From an uncultured Oscillospiraceae bacterium (GTDB lineage: Bacteria; Bacillota; Clostridia; UBA1212; SIG427): a stretch of DNA of 17,742 nucleotides. The DNA is taken from contig CABQMV010000026.1 in assembly GCA_902465325.1 (NCBI GenBank), positions 1 through 17,742 on the forward strand, given 5' to 3'. This document shows, piece after piece, positions 1 to 8,599 of the stretch. The position numbers were made by a program, and so were the translations under genes. Position 1 is the stretch's first letter. Every line of letters starts with the position of its first letter. Under the pieces are notes generated by a model, which saw only the letters and a list, made by a program, of their open reading frames with translations, did not search any database and was not told the DNA's origin.

Positions 1-1203
1 CTCTGCCCGGCGGATCAATTTGGTGCTGCCGTCCTCACGCATAAGAACCTCGCAGCTTCTAAGCTTACCATTATAATTATATCCCATAGAAAATCCGTGG
101 GCACCCGCATCGTGCAGCGCCAGCAGGTCGCCGATTTCAATTTCAGGCAGGGCTCTTTCAATGGCAAACTTGTCGTTGTTTTCGCACAGACCTCCCGTTA
201 CGTCGTAAACATGGTCACAGGGAGCAGACTCCTTTCCCAGTACAGTAATATGATGGTATGCACCGTACATAGCAGGCCGCATTAAATTGGCGGCGCAGGC
301 ATCCAGACCGATATAGTGCCGGTACGTATCCTTTCGGTGAATCGCTCTGGCTACCAGAACACCGTGGGGCCCCGTAATATATCTGCCAAGCTCTGTTTTC
401 AGCGCTACATCCCCCAGAGAAGACGGCACAATAATCCGATCATAGGCCTCCTTTACACCCTGTCCGATAACTTCTAAATCCGGCTCCTTCTCTTCCGGCC
501 TGTAGGCCACACCAATTCCGCCTGAGAGATTTACAAATACAAAATCTGCTCCTGTCTTCCGATTCAGCTCTGCAACGGTTTCAAACAAAATGGAAGCCAG
601 ACTGGCATAATACCCGTTATCAATCATATTGCTGGCCAGAAATGCGTGAAGTCCAAAGTGCCTGACCCCCTTTGCCATGAGGAGCCGCACAGCCTGTCCA
701 AGCTGCTCCCTGGTCATGCCGTATTTGGCCTCTCCAGGATTTCCCATAATGGCGCCTCCGATCTTAAAATCGCCTCCCGGATTATACCGCAGGCACACCG
801 TTTCCGGCAGGCCTCCATTGGCCTCTAAAAATTCAATATGAGTAATATCGTCTAAATTAATAAGTGCGTTCAATTCTCTAGCATATTGGAAATCTTTAGC
901 AGGCGTAGCATTGGAGGAAAACATTATCCGATCTCCGGAAAGCCCCAGAGCCTCTGCCAGCATAAGCTCTGTATAAGAGGAACAGTCTACTCCGCAGCTC
1001 TCCTCCTGCATAAGCTGAATTAAATAAGGATTGGGGCAGGCCTTGACCGCATAGTATTCCCGAAATCCTTTATTCCAGGAAAATGCCTTTTGAAGACGGC
1101 GAATACTCTCCCGAATTCCCTTTTCATTATATACATAATAAGGCGTTCCGTACTGTTCCGCCATTTTCTCCGCCTGTGTTTTATCAAAAAATAATTTCTT
1201 CAT
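1..1203 (-). CDS. lysA: Diaminopimelate decarboxylase (partial, C-terminus beyond left edge)
   Basis: PLP-dependent decarboxylase that converts meso-diaminopimelate to L-lysine, the last step of lysine synthesis. I read 401 codons from the ATG at 1203-1201 with no stop before position 1, so only about 20 residues should be missing compared with the family (about 420). Seen: the PLP-lysine motif YYAVKACPNP (Lys54), a glycine-rich FVNLSGGIG stretch, and near the end the substrate-binding CExxD-type motif (GGLCENND) of the fold III C-terminal barrel. The ATG follows the ysxC stop directly (TGAATG), and its ribosome site GGAGAAGGAG lies in the last codons of ysxC, which suggests translational coupling. 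It is the last visible gene of the T-box operon. Other fold III decarboxylases (ornithine/arginine) are less likely given the motif set. Confidence 0.93.
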   Translation of the reverse strand, partial: MKKLFFDKTQAEKMAEQYGTPYYVYNEKGIRESIRRLQKAFSWNKGFREYYAVKACPNPYLIQLMQEESCGVDCSSYTELMLAEALGLSGDRIMFSSNATPAKDFQYARELNALINLDDITHIEFLEANGGLPETVCLRYNPGGDFKIGGAIMGNPGEAKYGMTREQLGQAVRLLMAKGVRHFGLHAFLASNMIDNGYYASLASILFETVAELNRKTGADFVFVNLSGGIGVAYRPEEKEPDLEVIGQGVKEAYDRIIVPSSLGDVALKTELGRYITGPHGVLVARAIHRKDTYRHYIGLDACAANLMRPAMYGAYHHITVLGKESAPCDHVYDVTGGLCENNDKFAIERALPEIEIGDLLALHDAGAHGFSMGYNYNGKLRSCEVLMREDGSTKLIRRAE

Positions 1204-1815
1204 TCAATTCACTCCTTCTCCTGTATCATCTTCTACAATAAAGCGGTCAATAGCTTCCCATAGCTTTTCCACGCCTTTTCTATTTACAGAGGAGACCGGT
1301 ATAACAGAAACTCCCTCCTCTATTTCCAGTGTTTTTCGGATCATGCTGAGCTGTGCAGGTACAGCACTCTTCCCTAATTTGTCCGCCTTTGTAACAGCCA
1401 CAATGTGGTTGACGCCCCGCTGCCGGATCCAGCTGTACATAAGCTGATCATCCTTGGAAGGCTTGTGGCGGATATCTACCAGTAAAACTACCAGATAAAG
1501 CTGAGGACGCACATTCAGGTAGCCCTCTACCACTTTGGCCCAAAGATTTTTTTCTCCTTTAGAAACCGCCGCATATCCATACCCGGGCAAATCCACAAAA
1601 TGGATTTCATCGTCAAGATTATAAAAGTTAATCTGCCGGGTTTTTCCTTGGGTTGAACCCTTATAGGCAAGATTTTTTCTGCCTACCAGCGCATTCAGCA
1701 GAGAAGATTTCCCTACATTGGATCTGCCAGCAAAAGCCACTTCCAGCAGATTGCTTTCCGGATACTGTTTTGGTGATACAGCGGATATAACAAATCTCGG
1801 ATTTCGGACTTTCAT
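1204..1815 (-). CDS. ysxC: Ribosome-biogenesis GTPase YsxC/EngB (YihA family)
   Basis: A cytoplasmic TrmE-Era-EngA-EngB-family GTPase that acts in large ribosomal subunit assembly. At 203 aa it has the usual family length and all G motifs: G1 GRSNVGKSS (residues 30-38), the G2-region threonines near residues 54-59, G3 DLPGYG (75-80), G4 TKAD (142-145), and an SSV motif near residue 175 (G5). The DIRHKPS segment at about 114-120 is typical of EngB. The ATG overlaps the nadE stop by four bases (ATGA), so translation is probably coupled to nadE. The stop directly abuts the lysA ATG. No lesion seen. Confidence 0.96.
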   Translation of the reverse strand: MKVRNPRFVISAVSPKQYPESNLLEVAFAGRSNVGKSSLLNALVGRKNLAYKGSTQGKTRQINFYNLDDEIHFVDLPGYGYAAVSKGEKNLWAKVVEGYLNVRPQLYLVVLLVDIRHKPSKDDQLMYSWIRQRGVNHIVAVTKADKLGKSAVPAQLSMIRKTLEIEEGVSVIPVSSVNRKGVEKLWEAIDRFIVEDDTGEGVN

Positions 1816-3722
1816 AGCCGCTCCTTTTTTATCTTTTCAATTTCTGCCAGCCACAGTGCCGGGGAAGCATCCGACGGCAGTCTCAGATCTCCTCTGGGAG
1901 ACAGTGTAACAGAACCTACTTTAGGGCCGTCCGGCATACAGGAGCGTTTAAACTGCTGACTAAAAAATCTTCTGGTAAACACCTCCAACCAATGGAGAAT
2001 GATAGAATCTTCATATTCTCCCTGAAAGGCATATACCGCTAATGTCCATAGCTTCCTGGGACCGTAACCAAATCGGAGAAAATAGTACAGAAAGAAATCA
2101 TGGAGCTCATAGGGGCCAACCAAATCCTCCGTTTTCTGAGATATTTCACCGTTCTCCGGCGGCAGCAGCTCCGGACTCACAGGCGTATCCAGTATATCCC
2201 GAAGAATCTTCTCCAGTGTCCCGCCCCTGCTTTCGGCATAGTAGTCTACTAAATACCGCACCAGCGTCTTTGGCACAGAGGTGTTCACCCCATACATAGA
2301 CATATGGTCTCCGTTGTAGGTTGCCCATCCCAATGCCTGCTCCGATAAATCGCCTGTGCCGATTACCAGCCCTCCGGTCTTATTGGCCAGATCCATGAGC
2401 ACCTGGGTCCGCTCCCTGGCCTGAGCATTTTCATAAGTCACATCATGAAGCGCGGGGTCCTGTCCAATATCGGAAAAATGCTGATTCACAGCAGCTTTAA
2501 TATCAATTTCCCGCAGGGTAACACCCAGTGTCTGACACAGGAATACCGCATTGCGGTAAGTTCTGTCTGTTGTTCCAAAGCAGGGCATGGTCACTGCCAA
2601 TATATCACTGCGGGACCTGCCTGCCGCATCGCAGGCCTCTGCTGTAACCAGCAGCGCCAGCGTAGAATCCAGCCCGCCGGAAATTCCAAGAACTGCTGTC
2701 CGACAGCCGGTATGCTTCAGTCTCTTCTTTAAACCGGCTACCTGCATAGCCAATATGCTCTTGCAGCGCTCTTTTCTTCGCTGTGCGTCCTGAGGCACAA
2801 AAGGTGTTTTAGGCACATTTCGCAGACAGTCTCTGTTTTCCCTGGGCAGAACGCGGCAGCAGATAATGTCCTCCTCCTCTGCGTTTTGAAAGGTATTCAT
2901 TCTTCTTCTCTCATGCAGAAGCAACGCCACATCAATATCCGCTACAGTCAATCCCGAGGTAAAAGGTTCTGACTCTCTCAGCAGTACTCCGTTCTCATAA
3001 ATCAGGTCATGGCCGGAATAAACCGCATCGGTAGTGGACTCTCCCTCCCCTGCATCCGCATACACATAAGCACAAATATTTTTCCCGGACTGGGCTGCAA
3101 GCAGGGTGCGCCGGTACTCCGCTTTTCCAATAATTTCATTGCTGGCAGAGGGATTGCCGATGACGGTGGCTCCCTGCTGACAAAGAGAAACTGAGGGCGA
3201 TGCGCCTACCCACAAATCCTCGCAGATCTCAATTCCTACTGTCATTCCCGGAATATTGATAAAGTCAAACAGTATATGGCCAAAAGGAATTCCTTCCAGC
3301 CAGAAGCTCTCCTGATCCATAGAAAAGCCGGTAAAATAGCGTCCCTCATAAAACTCCGTATAATTTGGTATATGAGCTTTTGGGACAAAGCCCAGTATTT
3401 CACCCTGGCTTATAAAAGCCGCGCAATTATACAGTTTCCCATTCATAACCACCGGCAGGCCTACAACAGACGCAATCTGCAAGTTCTCTGTTTCGGAGGC
3501 AAGCCGCTTTAACTCTGACATGGCCGCCTCCAGAAGAAGCTTTTGGGTAAAAAGATCCCCACAGGTATAGCCCGTAACAGACAGCTCCGGAAACACCACC
3601 AGGGAGCAGCCGGCCCTGTCTGCCTCTTTGATCAGGGCAAGGATGGCTTCCCCATTGTGCCTGCAGTCTCCCACAACAATATCAGGCGTTGCCGCCGCTA
3701 CTCTTACAAATCCCTCGGTCAT
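1812..3722 (-). CDS. nadE: Glutamine-dependent NAD+ synthase
   Basis: Converts nicotinate adenine dinucleotide to NAD+ using ATP and ammonia released from glutamine. At 636 aa it is the long two-domain form. Residues 1 to about 270 form a nitrilase-type glutaminase with the Glu-Lys-Cys triad: Glu46 in FPELSVTGY, Lys115 in VPKAHIPNY and Cys167 in GIEICEDLW. Residues from about 320 form the synthetase, with the ATP pyrophosphatase P-loop SGGLDS at 348-353 and GTGDLSEQALGWATYNGDH at about 455-473. The start ATG has AGGAGG about 10 nt upstream. It begins 14 bp after gatB and overlaps ysxC by four bases. Because it carries its own glutaminase it does not need GatA for ammonia. Placement in the aspS2-gatCAB operon is noteworthy. 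Confidence 0.96.
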   Translation of the reverse strand: MTEGFVRVAAATPDIVVGDCRHNGEAILALIKEADRAGCSLVVFPELSVTGYTCGDLFTQKLLLEAAMSELKRLASETENLQIASVVGLPVVMNGKLYNCAAFISQGEILGFVPKAHIPNYTEFYEGRYFTGFSMDQESFWLEGIPFGHILFDFINIPGMTVGIEICEDLWVGASPSVSLCQQGATVIGNPSASNEIIGKAEYRRTLLAAQSGKNICAYVYADAGEGESTTDAVYSGHDLIYENGVLLRESEPFTSGLTVADIDVALLLHERRRMNTFQNAEEEDIICCRVLPRENRDCLRNVPKTPFVPQDAQRRKERCKSILAMQVAGLKKRLKHTGCRTAVLGISGGLDSTLALLVTAEACDAAGRSRSDILAVTMPCFGTTDRTYRNAVFLCQTLGVTLREIDIKAAVNQHFSDIGQDPALHDVTYENAQARERTQVLMDLANKTGGLVIGTGDLSEQALGWATYNGDHMSMYGVNTSVPKTLVRYLVDYYAESRGGTLEKILRDILDTPVSPELLPPENGEISQKTEDLVGPYELHDFFLYYFLRFGYGPRKLWTLAVYAFQGEYEDSIILHWLEVFTRRFFSQQFKRSCMPDGPKVGSVTLSPRGDLRLPSDASPALWLAEIEKIKKERL

Positions 3723-3736
3723 GTGTCATCTGCCTC

Positions 3737-5167
3737 CTATTTTTTCAACAATTCATCCACAATACGGTTTACCATGGCCGGATCGGCCTTGCCCTTTAAC
3801 GCCCTCATGGACTGTCCCACCAAGAAGCCTCTGGCCTTTTCCTTTCCGCTTTGGTAGTCTGCCACAGACTGAGGGTTGGCAGCAAAAATATCCTCTATGG
3901 TTTTCCTTACCGCGCCGTCGTCCGATACCATAAACAGCTGGTTGTCCTCAATGTATTTTACCGGATCCACCTTTTCCAAAAATACTTTTTCAAACACTTT
4001 TTTAGCGGTGGTACGATTAATTCTATTTTCCCCGATCAACTGAATGATCGCCGCCATAGCACCGGGATCCAGAGTCAGCTCTTCGGGCAGCATTCCGTTG
4101 TCATTCAGAAGCTTCATCAGGTCTCCCATAATCATATTGGCCACTTCTTTTGGCTGTCCGCAGAGCGCAGCTGCTTTTTCAAACAAATCTGCCAGATACT
4201 TAGAGGAAATTAAAATGGAAGCATCGTATTGCGTTAAGCCAAACGCCTTTACATACCGGCTGCGCTTTGCATCCGGCAGCTCCGGCAGTCCTTCTCTCAG
4301 CCCCTGAATCTGCTGATCAGATACTGCCATAGGAGGCAGATCGGGATCAGGAAAATATCTGTAATCATGAGCGTTTTCCTTTGTCCGCATGGGAAAAGTC
4401 GCATCCTTGTTTTCATCCCAGCGACGGGTTTCCTGAATGACCTGGCCGCCCTCCTCTAATATTTCAATCTGTCTTTTCGCTTCATACTCAATAGCTCTGG
4501 ATATGGCCTTAAAGCTGTTCATGTTCTTCAGCTCACTGCGAATTCCCAGCTTTTCCGAGCCAACAGGCCTTACAGAAATATTGACATCTGCACGCATAGA
4601 GCCCTCCTGCATTTTGCAGTCAGATACGCCTAAATACTGCAGCGTGGCCTTCAGTTTTTCCAGATAGGCAATGGTTTCTTCTGCAGAACGCAGATCAGGC
4701 TCCGTGACGATCTCCAAAAGAGGAACACCGCCCCGGTTGTAATCTACCAGAGACATATCCTCCCAGGGATCGTGAATCAGCTTTCCCGCATCCTCCTCCA
4801 TATGGATTTCGTGGATGCGCACCCTTCGTCTGCCGGCCTCCGTTTCAATATCCAAATATCCGTTTTGGCAAATGGGTGCGTAGAGCTGAGAGATCTGGTA
4901 GGCTTTGGGAAGGTCCGGATAAAAGTAATTTTTTCTGTCAAATTTACTGTATCGGGTAATCTCACAGTTGGTAGCCAATCCGGTTTTAATTGCGTACTCC
5001 AGTACGCTTTTATTCAGTACCGGAAGCATCCCAGGCATCCCAAGACAAACAGGGCACAGATGGGTGTTCGGCTCTCCTCCGAACTCTGTAGAACAGGAAC
5101 AGAATATTTTTGTTTTGGTGGAAAGCTCTACATGGGTTTCCAAGCCAATTACCATTTCATAATTCAT
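3737..5167 (-). CDS. gatB: Asp-tRNA(Asn)/Glu-tRNA(Gln) amidotransferase subunit B
   Basis: The GatCAB subunit that binds misacylated tRNA and activates Asp/Glu with ATP before amidation. It is 476 aa, the normal length. The N-terminus carries the signature VIGLETHVEL (residues 6-15) and cysteines C23, C25, C38 and C41 in the pattern FCSCSTEFG...CPVCLGMPG, the usual metal-binding site. The cradle domain includes KMQEGSMRADVNISVRP, and HDYRYFPDPDLPP follows. The C-terminal YqeY-like tail ends with VGQSMRALKGKADPAMVNRIVDELLKK-type residues, which contact the tRNA elbow in the family. The ATG is 3 bp after the gatA stop, with a CCTCCC complement (GGGAGG) just upstream inside the end of gatA. Intact. 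Confidence 0.97.
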   Translation of the reverse strand: MNYEMVIGLETHVELSTKTKIFCSCSTEFGGEPNTHLCPVCLGMPGMLPVLNKSVLEYAIKTGLATNCEITRYSKFDRKNYFYPDLPKAYQISQLYAPICQNGYLDIETEAGRRRVRIHEIHMEEDAGKLIHDPWEDMSLVDYNRGGVPLLEIVTEPDLRSAEETIAYLEKLKATLQYLGVSDCKMQEGSMRADVNISVRPVGSEKLGIRSELKNMNSFKAISRAIEYEAKRQIEILEEGGQVIQETRRWDENKDATFPMRTKENAHDYRYFPDPDLPPMAVSDQQIQGLREGLPELPDAKRSRYVKAFGLTQYDASILISSKYLADLFEKAAALCGQPKEVANMIMGDLMKLLNDNGMLPEELTLDPGAMAAIIQLIGENRINRTTAKKVFEKVFLEKVDPVKYIEDNQLFMVSDDGAVRKTIEDIFAANPQSVADYQSGKEKARGFLVGQSMRALKGKADPAMVNRIVDELLKK

Positions 5168-5170
5168 GCT

Positions 5171-6634
5171 TTACACCCTCCCTTCTGCCGCACAGGCAGG
5201 TACTTTTGTATGGAAATCCGTAGCGCTCTGAAAGGCAGCAGCCGCCCGTATAATTGCCTTTTCACCGAAAGCTTTTGCAATCAGCTGCATCCCGATGGGC
5301 ATCCCCTCTTGATCAAAGCCGCAGGGCACAGACATTCCGGGAAGTCCTGCCAAATTCACAGAGACTGTGTAAATATCACTTAAATACATGGCCAGAGGAT
5401 CGCTCAGGCTGGTTCCCAATTCAGTGGCAGTATTTGGCGCTACAGGACCTAATATCAGATCATATTTTTCAAAAGCTTTGTCAAAGGCCTGTTTAATCAG
5501 ATTTTTTGATTTCAGTGCCTTCAAATAGAAAGCGTCGTAATATCCGGAACTTAAAAGAAAAGATCCCAGCATAATTCTTCGCTTGGCCTCTTTTCCAAAG
5601 GTCTGACTCCGAGTATGCTTATACATGGTCTGTAAATCCTCATATGCCTCCGCCCGTGTGCTGTATTTCACGCCATCGTATCGGGACAGATTAGAACTGG
5701 CCTCTGCACATGAAATGATATAGTAAGTAGGGACTGCGTATTCCAGCATGGACATTTTAAACTCTTCAATTTCAGCTCCCAGCGCCTTCAGCGTATCGGC
5801 AGCCTTCAAAAGGGCCTCCTTTACCTGAGGATTCAGCGCTTCGCCAAAGTAGTCAAGGGGAATTCCGATTTTCATTCCCTGAATTTCTTTAACAATATCT
5901 CCGGTAAAATCAAAGGCAGGCATATCCATACTGGTAGAATCTTTCGGATCGTGACCGGATATGACGGAGAGCACAGCAGCACAGTCCTCCGCAGACAGTC
6001 CCATGGTCCCCACCTGATCCAGAGAAGAAGCGTAAGCAACTACCCCATACCGGGAAACGGCGCCATAAGTAGGTTTTATTCCGGTAATACCACAATAAGA
6101 GCTGGGCTGACGGATAGAGCCTCCTGTATCTGTTCCCAGAGCGATCAGCGCCTCTCTGGCCGCTACCGCAGCGGCACTGCCGCCGCTGGAGCCCCCCGGA
6201 ACCCGCTTTGGATCCCATGGATTTTTCGTCAGCGCCAGAGCAGAGGTTTCACTGGTACTTCCCATAGCAAACTCATCCATGTTTGTCTTCCCCAGTACAA
6301 TCATTCCTGCCTGCTCCAGCCGGTCTATTACCGTGGCGTTATACGGCGGGACATATCCCTCCAGCACTTTGGAGGAACAGGTGGTTCTGACCCCTTTAGT
6401 ACAGATAATATCTTTTACGGCAATGGGAACGCCGGCTAAAGGAGACAGACTTTCTCCTCTGTCGATTTGAGTCTGCACCTGAGCGGCTCTTTCCAGGGCT
6501 TCTTTCTCATTTACAGTAATATAAGCGCCAATTTGTTTATCTGTTCTTTTTATTCTGTCAATATAATCTCGGGTCAGCTCAACACATCCCAGCTTCTTTT
6601 CCCGAATAAGCCGTCCGGCTTCTATTGCGTACAT
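5171..6634 (-). CDS. gatA: Asp-tRNA(Asn)/Glu-tRNA(Gln) amidotransferase subunit A (glutaminase)
   Basis: The amidase-signature subunit of GatCAB; it hydrolyses glutamine and passes ammonia to GatB. From the ATG at 6634 it is 487 aa. The Ser-cisSer-Lys triad is visible: Lys74 in PIAVKDI, cis-Ser149 in GGSSGGSAAAVAA and the nucleophile Ser173 in GTDTGGSIRQPSSYCG. The frame can also start at a GTG at 6646, four codons earlier. I prefer the ATG because GTGAGG lies 6 nt before it, while the GTG has only a poorly placed AAGGAA. It starts a few bases after gatC. The C-terminal part contains the LAGLPGMSVPCGF and PIGMQLIAKAFGE stretches typical of GatA. No lesion seen. Confidence 0.96.
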   Translation of the reverse strand: MYAIEAGRLIREKKLGCVELTRDYIDRIKRTDKQIGAYITVNEKEALERAAQVQTQIDRGESLSPLAGVPIAVKDIICTKGVRTTCSSKVLEGYVPPYNATVIDRLEQAGMIVLGKTNMDEFAMGSTSETSALALTKNPWDPKRVPGGSSGGSAAAVAAREALIALGTDTGGSIRQPSSYCGITGIKPTYGAVSRYGVVAYASSLDQVGTMGLSAEDCAAVLSVISGHDPKDSTSMDMPAFDFTGDIVKEIQGMKIGIPLDYFGEALNPQVKEALLKAADTLKALGAEIEEFKMSMLEYAVPTYYIISCAEASSNLSRYDGVKYSTRAEAYEDLQTMYKHTRSQTFGKEAKRRIMLGSFLLSSGYYDAFYLKALKSKNLIKQAFDKAFEKYDLILGPVAPNTATELGTSLSDPLAMYLSDIYTVSVNLAGLPGMSVPCGFDQEGMPIGMQLIAKAFGEKAIIRAAAAFQSATDFHTKVPACAAEGRV

Positions 6635-6652
6635 ATTTTTCCTCACTTCCTT

Positions 6653-6946
6653 TTATTCAACGGTCTTAGGAACCTTAAAACAGCCATTCTTAACAAAGGG
6701 CGCATTAGAAAGCAGTTCCTCTTTTGTTACAGGGCTCTCTGCCACAACATCCTCCCGCAGCACATTTACAATGGGAAAGGTATGGGAAAGAGGTTCCACC
6801 CCTTCCGTATCCAGATTGTCCAGGGTATTAATATAGTTGATAATTTTCTGAAACTCCTCTTGGAAATCCTCGGTCTCCTGCGGGGACAGGGAAAGCTTGC
6901 TGAGCTCCGCTACATATTCCACCAACTCTTTATTTACTTCAATCAT
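6653..6946 (-). CDS. gatC: Asp-tRNA(Asn)/Glu-tRNA(Gln) amidotransferase subunit C
   Basis: A small GatCAB subunit that wraps around the GatA-GatB interface and stabilises the complex. It is 97 aa, the usual size. Family pattern seen: V..VAELSKLSLS (residues 10-18), E...F...F..I..YI..L..LDTEGVEP (28-52), then an extended tail with VLREDV (61-66) and LLSNAP (77-82). A strong AGGAGG lies about 7 nt before the ATG. It sits 34 bp after aspS2, in the order aspS2-gatC-gatA-gatB. Confidence 0.95.
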   Translation of the reverse strand: MIEVNKELVEYVAELSKLSLSPQETEDFQEEFQKIINYINTLDNLDTEGVEPLSHTFPIVNVLREDVVAESPVTKEELLSNAPFVKNGCFKVPKTVE

Positions 6947-6980
6947 TTATACAGCCTCCTTCTCGGTAAATCAACAGGTT

Positions 6981-8315
6981 CTACGGATCCAGACGGATCT
7001 GATCTCTGGGAAACAGAGAGGTATATCTTACATTATTTTCTCCGATAAGCCTCATCAAAAGTCTCTCTAGGCCAATGCCAAGTCCTCCGTGGGGAGGCAG
7101 TCCGTGCTTATGGGCCATTAAATAGGAGGCAAAAAGCTCCGGATGCATTCCCCGCTTTTCCATTTTTTCAATTTGCTGATGATAATCATGGATACGCTGT
7201 CCTCCGGTAGTAATTTCCATCCCATCAAATAACAAATCAAAACTCAGAGTATAAGTAGGATCCTCTGGATCATCCATTGCATAAAACGGCCTCTTTTTAG
7301 AGGGATAGTGTGTTACAAAAACAAAGTCACTGCCGTACTCCTCTCGGAAAAGCCGTCCGATGAGAACCTCCTCCTCCGGATCCAGGTCATAGGGATTTTT
7401 TATGGGTCTGCCGTACTTCTCGGAAGCCATTTGCTTTGCCTCTGAGAATTTCACAGCCGGTACCTTTTCAGGAAGCCTAGGCAGCGTCACCCCAACCTTT
7501 TTCAGAGAATCTACATACTCTGTTTCCAGCAGCTGGAAGGTATATCGCAGCATAGAGGTTTCCATATCCATGATCTCCTCAAAGCCTTCAATGAATCCCA
7601 TTTCAAAGTCCATACTCATATACTCATTCAGGTGCCGTGTTGTATTGTGCTTTTCCGCCCGGAAAACAGGAGATACCTCAAATACCCGCTCATATACCGG
7701 CACCATCATCTGTTTATAGAACTGAGGACTCTGTGCCAAAAATGCCTTTTTCCCAAAATAATCCAGTTTGAAAATATTGGCGCCTCCTTCTGCGCCGGCA
7801 GAAACAATCTTAGGCGTTCTGATTTCAGTAAAGCCCTGTGAAAACAGAAAATCCCGAAACCCTCGCACCAAGCCCTCCTGCAGCTTGAATACCGAACGCT
7901 TTTTTTCGTTTCTCAGAATAACCGGACGAAGCTGCAATTCTGCATCCAGACCGACGTTCAGTTTCCATTTATTAACGGCCACCGGCATACTTTCCGCAGG
8001 CTTGGCAAGGAGACAGAGGTCATTTATGACAATTTCAAAACCGCCGGGAGCCCGCTGCTCCTCTCTGACACTTCCTGTGATTTCCACACTGGATTCCTCC
8101 GGAATCTCCGATATGGGAAGCCTGTTCTCCCCGTACTGATAAATACACTGTACAATTCCGGTTCTCTTCCTCAGTATAATAAAGGCAAACTCTGCCATAT
8201 CCCTGACCTTATAAACCATCCCCGTCATTTTGACTGTATCCCAGTCACACAGGCCCTGCTGTACTTCTTCGATCTCTGACAGCCCCTTGCTTGTAACACC
8301 TTCCACAAAATCCAC
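6981..8315 (-). CDS. aspS: Archaeal-type aspartyl-tRNA synthetase (AspRS2), probably non-discriminating
   Basis: A class IIb synthetase that attaches aspartate to tRNA. It has 444 aa and lacks the about 100-aa GAD insertion and C-terminal extension of the usual bacterial AspRS (about 590 aa), so it is the short archaeal-type form. Residues 27-105 form the OB-fold anticodon domain. Class II motif 2 is FRAEKHNTTRHLNEYMSMD, and motif 3 is GLGIGLERLLMRL near the C-terminus. The start is GTG at 8315, with GGAGG about 9 nt upstream. By alignment from memory, the two anticodon-domain positions linked to discrimination are Tyr35 and Pro90; the Pro fits non-discriminating enzymes. Leading gatCAB strongly suggests that it makes Asp-tRNA(Asn) for amidation. 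A true AsnRS is unlikely without its signature and with GatCAB beside it. Controlled by the T-box leader upstream. Confidence 0.93.
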   Translation of the reverse strand: MDFVEGVTSKGLSEIEEVQQGLCDWDTVKMTGMVYKVRDMAEFAFIILRKRTGIVQCIYQYGENRLPISEIPEESSVEITGSVREEQRAPGGFEIVINDLCLLAKPAESMPVAVNKWKLNVGLDAELQLRPVILRNEKKRSVFKLQEGLVRGFRDFLFSQGFTEIRTPKIVSAGAEGGANIFKLDYFGKKAFLAQSPQFYKQMMVPVYERVFEVSPVFRAEKHNTTRHLNEYMSMDFEMGFIEGFEEIMDMETSMLRYTFQLLETEYVDSLKKVGVTLPRLPEKVPAVKFSEAKQMASEKYGRPIKNPYDLDPEEEVLIGRLFREEYGSDFVFVTHYPSKKRPFYAMDDPEDPTYTLSFDLLFDGMEITTGGQRIHDYHQQIEKMEKRGMHPELFASYLMAHKHGLPPHGGLGIGLERLLMRLIGENNVRYTSLFPRDQIRLDP

Positions 8316-8340
8316 CTGTAAACGCCTCCATTCTTATAAT

Positions 8341-8375
8341 AAAAAAGCCCAAGCCATTGTATACAACGGCTTGGG
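8341..8375 (-). terminator. T-box regulated intrinsic terminator
   Basis: A 28-nt near-perfect inverted repeat (8348-8375) has arms starting CCCAAGCC and ending GGCTTGGG; its only imperfection is a G-U pair. It is followed on the minus strand by CTTTTTT (8347-8341). It lies between the T-box motif and the aspS2 ribosome site, where the competing antiterminator/terminator switch belongs. Confidence 0.92.
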
Positions 8376-8593
8376 ACGAGTAAAACCCGCGGTGCCACCC
8401 AAGTTGTTTCTTCTGTGCAGAAGAACCTCTCTTGCAGTACATAACGTGTACCACCCGGACAGAGCTACTGCTGGTTCACCCTGTCGGCTCCGGAGCGTTA
8501 CCTCTGACATCCTGTATGCCGGCCCTCTCAGTCACGTTTCCGGCTCCCTGTGAACAGTCCATCTGTCAAAAGCTTTCCATCACAGCCTTTAGG
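8341..8593 (-). promoter_or_regulatory. T-box riboswitch leader of the aspS2-gatCAB operon
   Basis: The leader is about 250 nt, from the expected start near 8593. Diagnostic T-box sequence TGGGTGGCACCGCG is read on the minus strand at 8401-8388. Just upstream is a stem-III-like hairpin (TTCTTCTG/CAGAAGAA, 8427-8410), and downstream is a terminator at 8375-8348. In the T-box, the UGGC that contacts the tRNA 3' end predicts a G discriminator base, consistent with tRNA-Asn, tRNA-Asp or tRNA-Glu. A CAGGGAGCCGG segment (8550-8540) resembles the Stem I AG bulge, and CTTTTGACA/TGTCAGAGG can pair as a lower helix. I could not place the specifier with confidence; an AAC (Asn) triplet occurs at 8499-8497. 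Uncharged tRNA should favour read-through into aspS2. Confidence 0.93.
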
Positions 8594-8599
8594 ATTATT

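Noticed and set aside
97..4667. Plus-strand open frames over lysA, ysxC, nadE and gatB
   Set aside because: They are antisense shadows of strongly conserved genes, with no ribosome sites or recognisable domains.
4772..5383. Long plus-strand frame of 203 codons across gatB/gatA
   Set aside because: It lies fully opposite two intact, well recognised genes and spans their junction; composition is that of a reverse complement.
8481..8500. GCTCCGGAGC palindrome as a protein operator
   Set aside because: It lies within the T-box leader, and RNA pairing explains it sufficiently.
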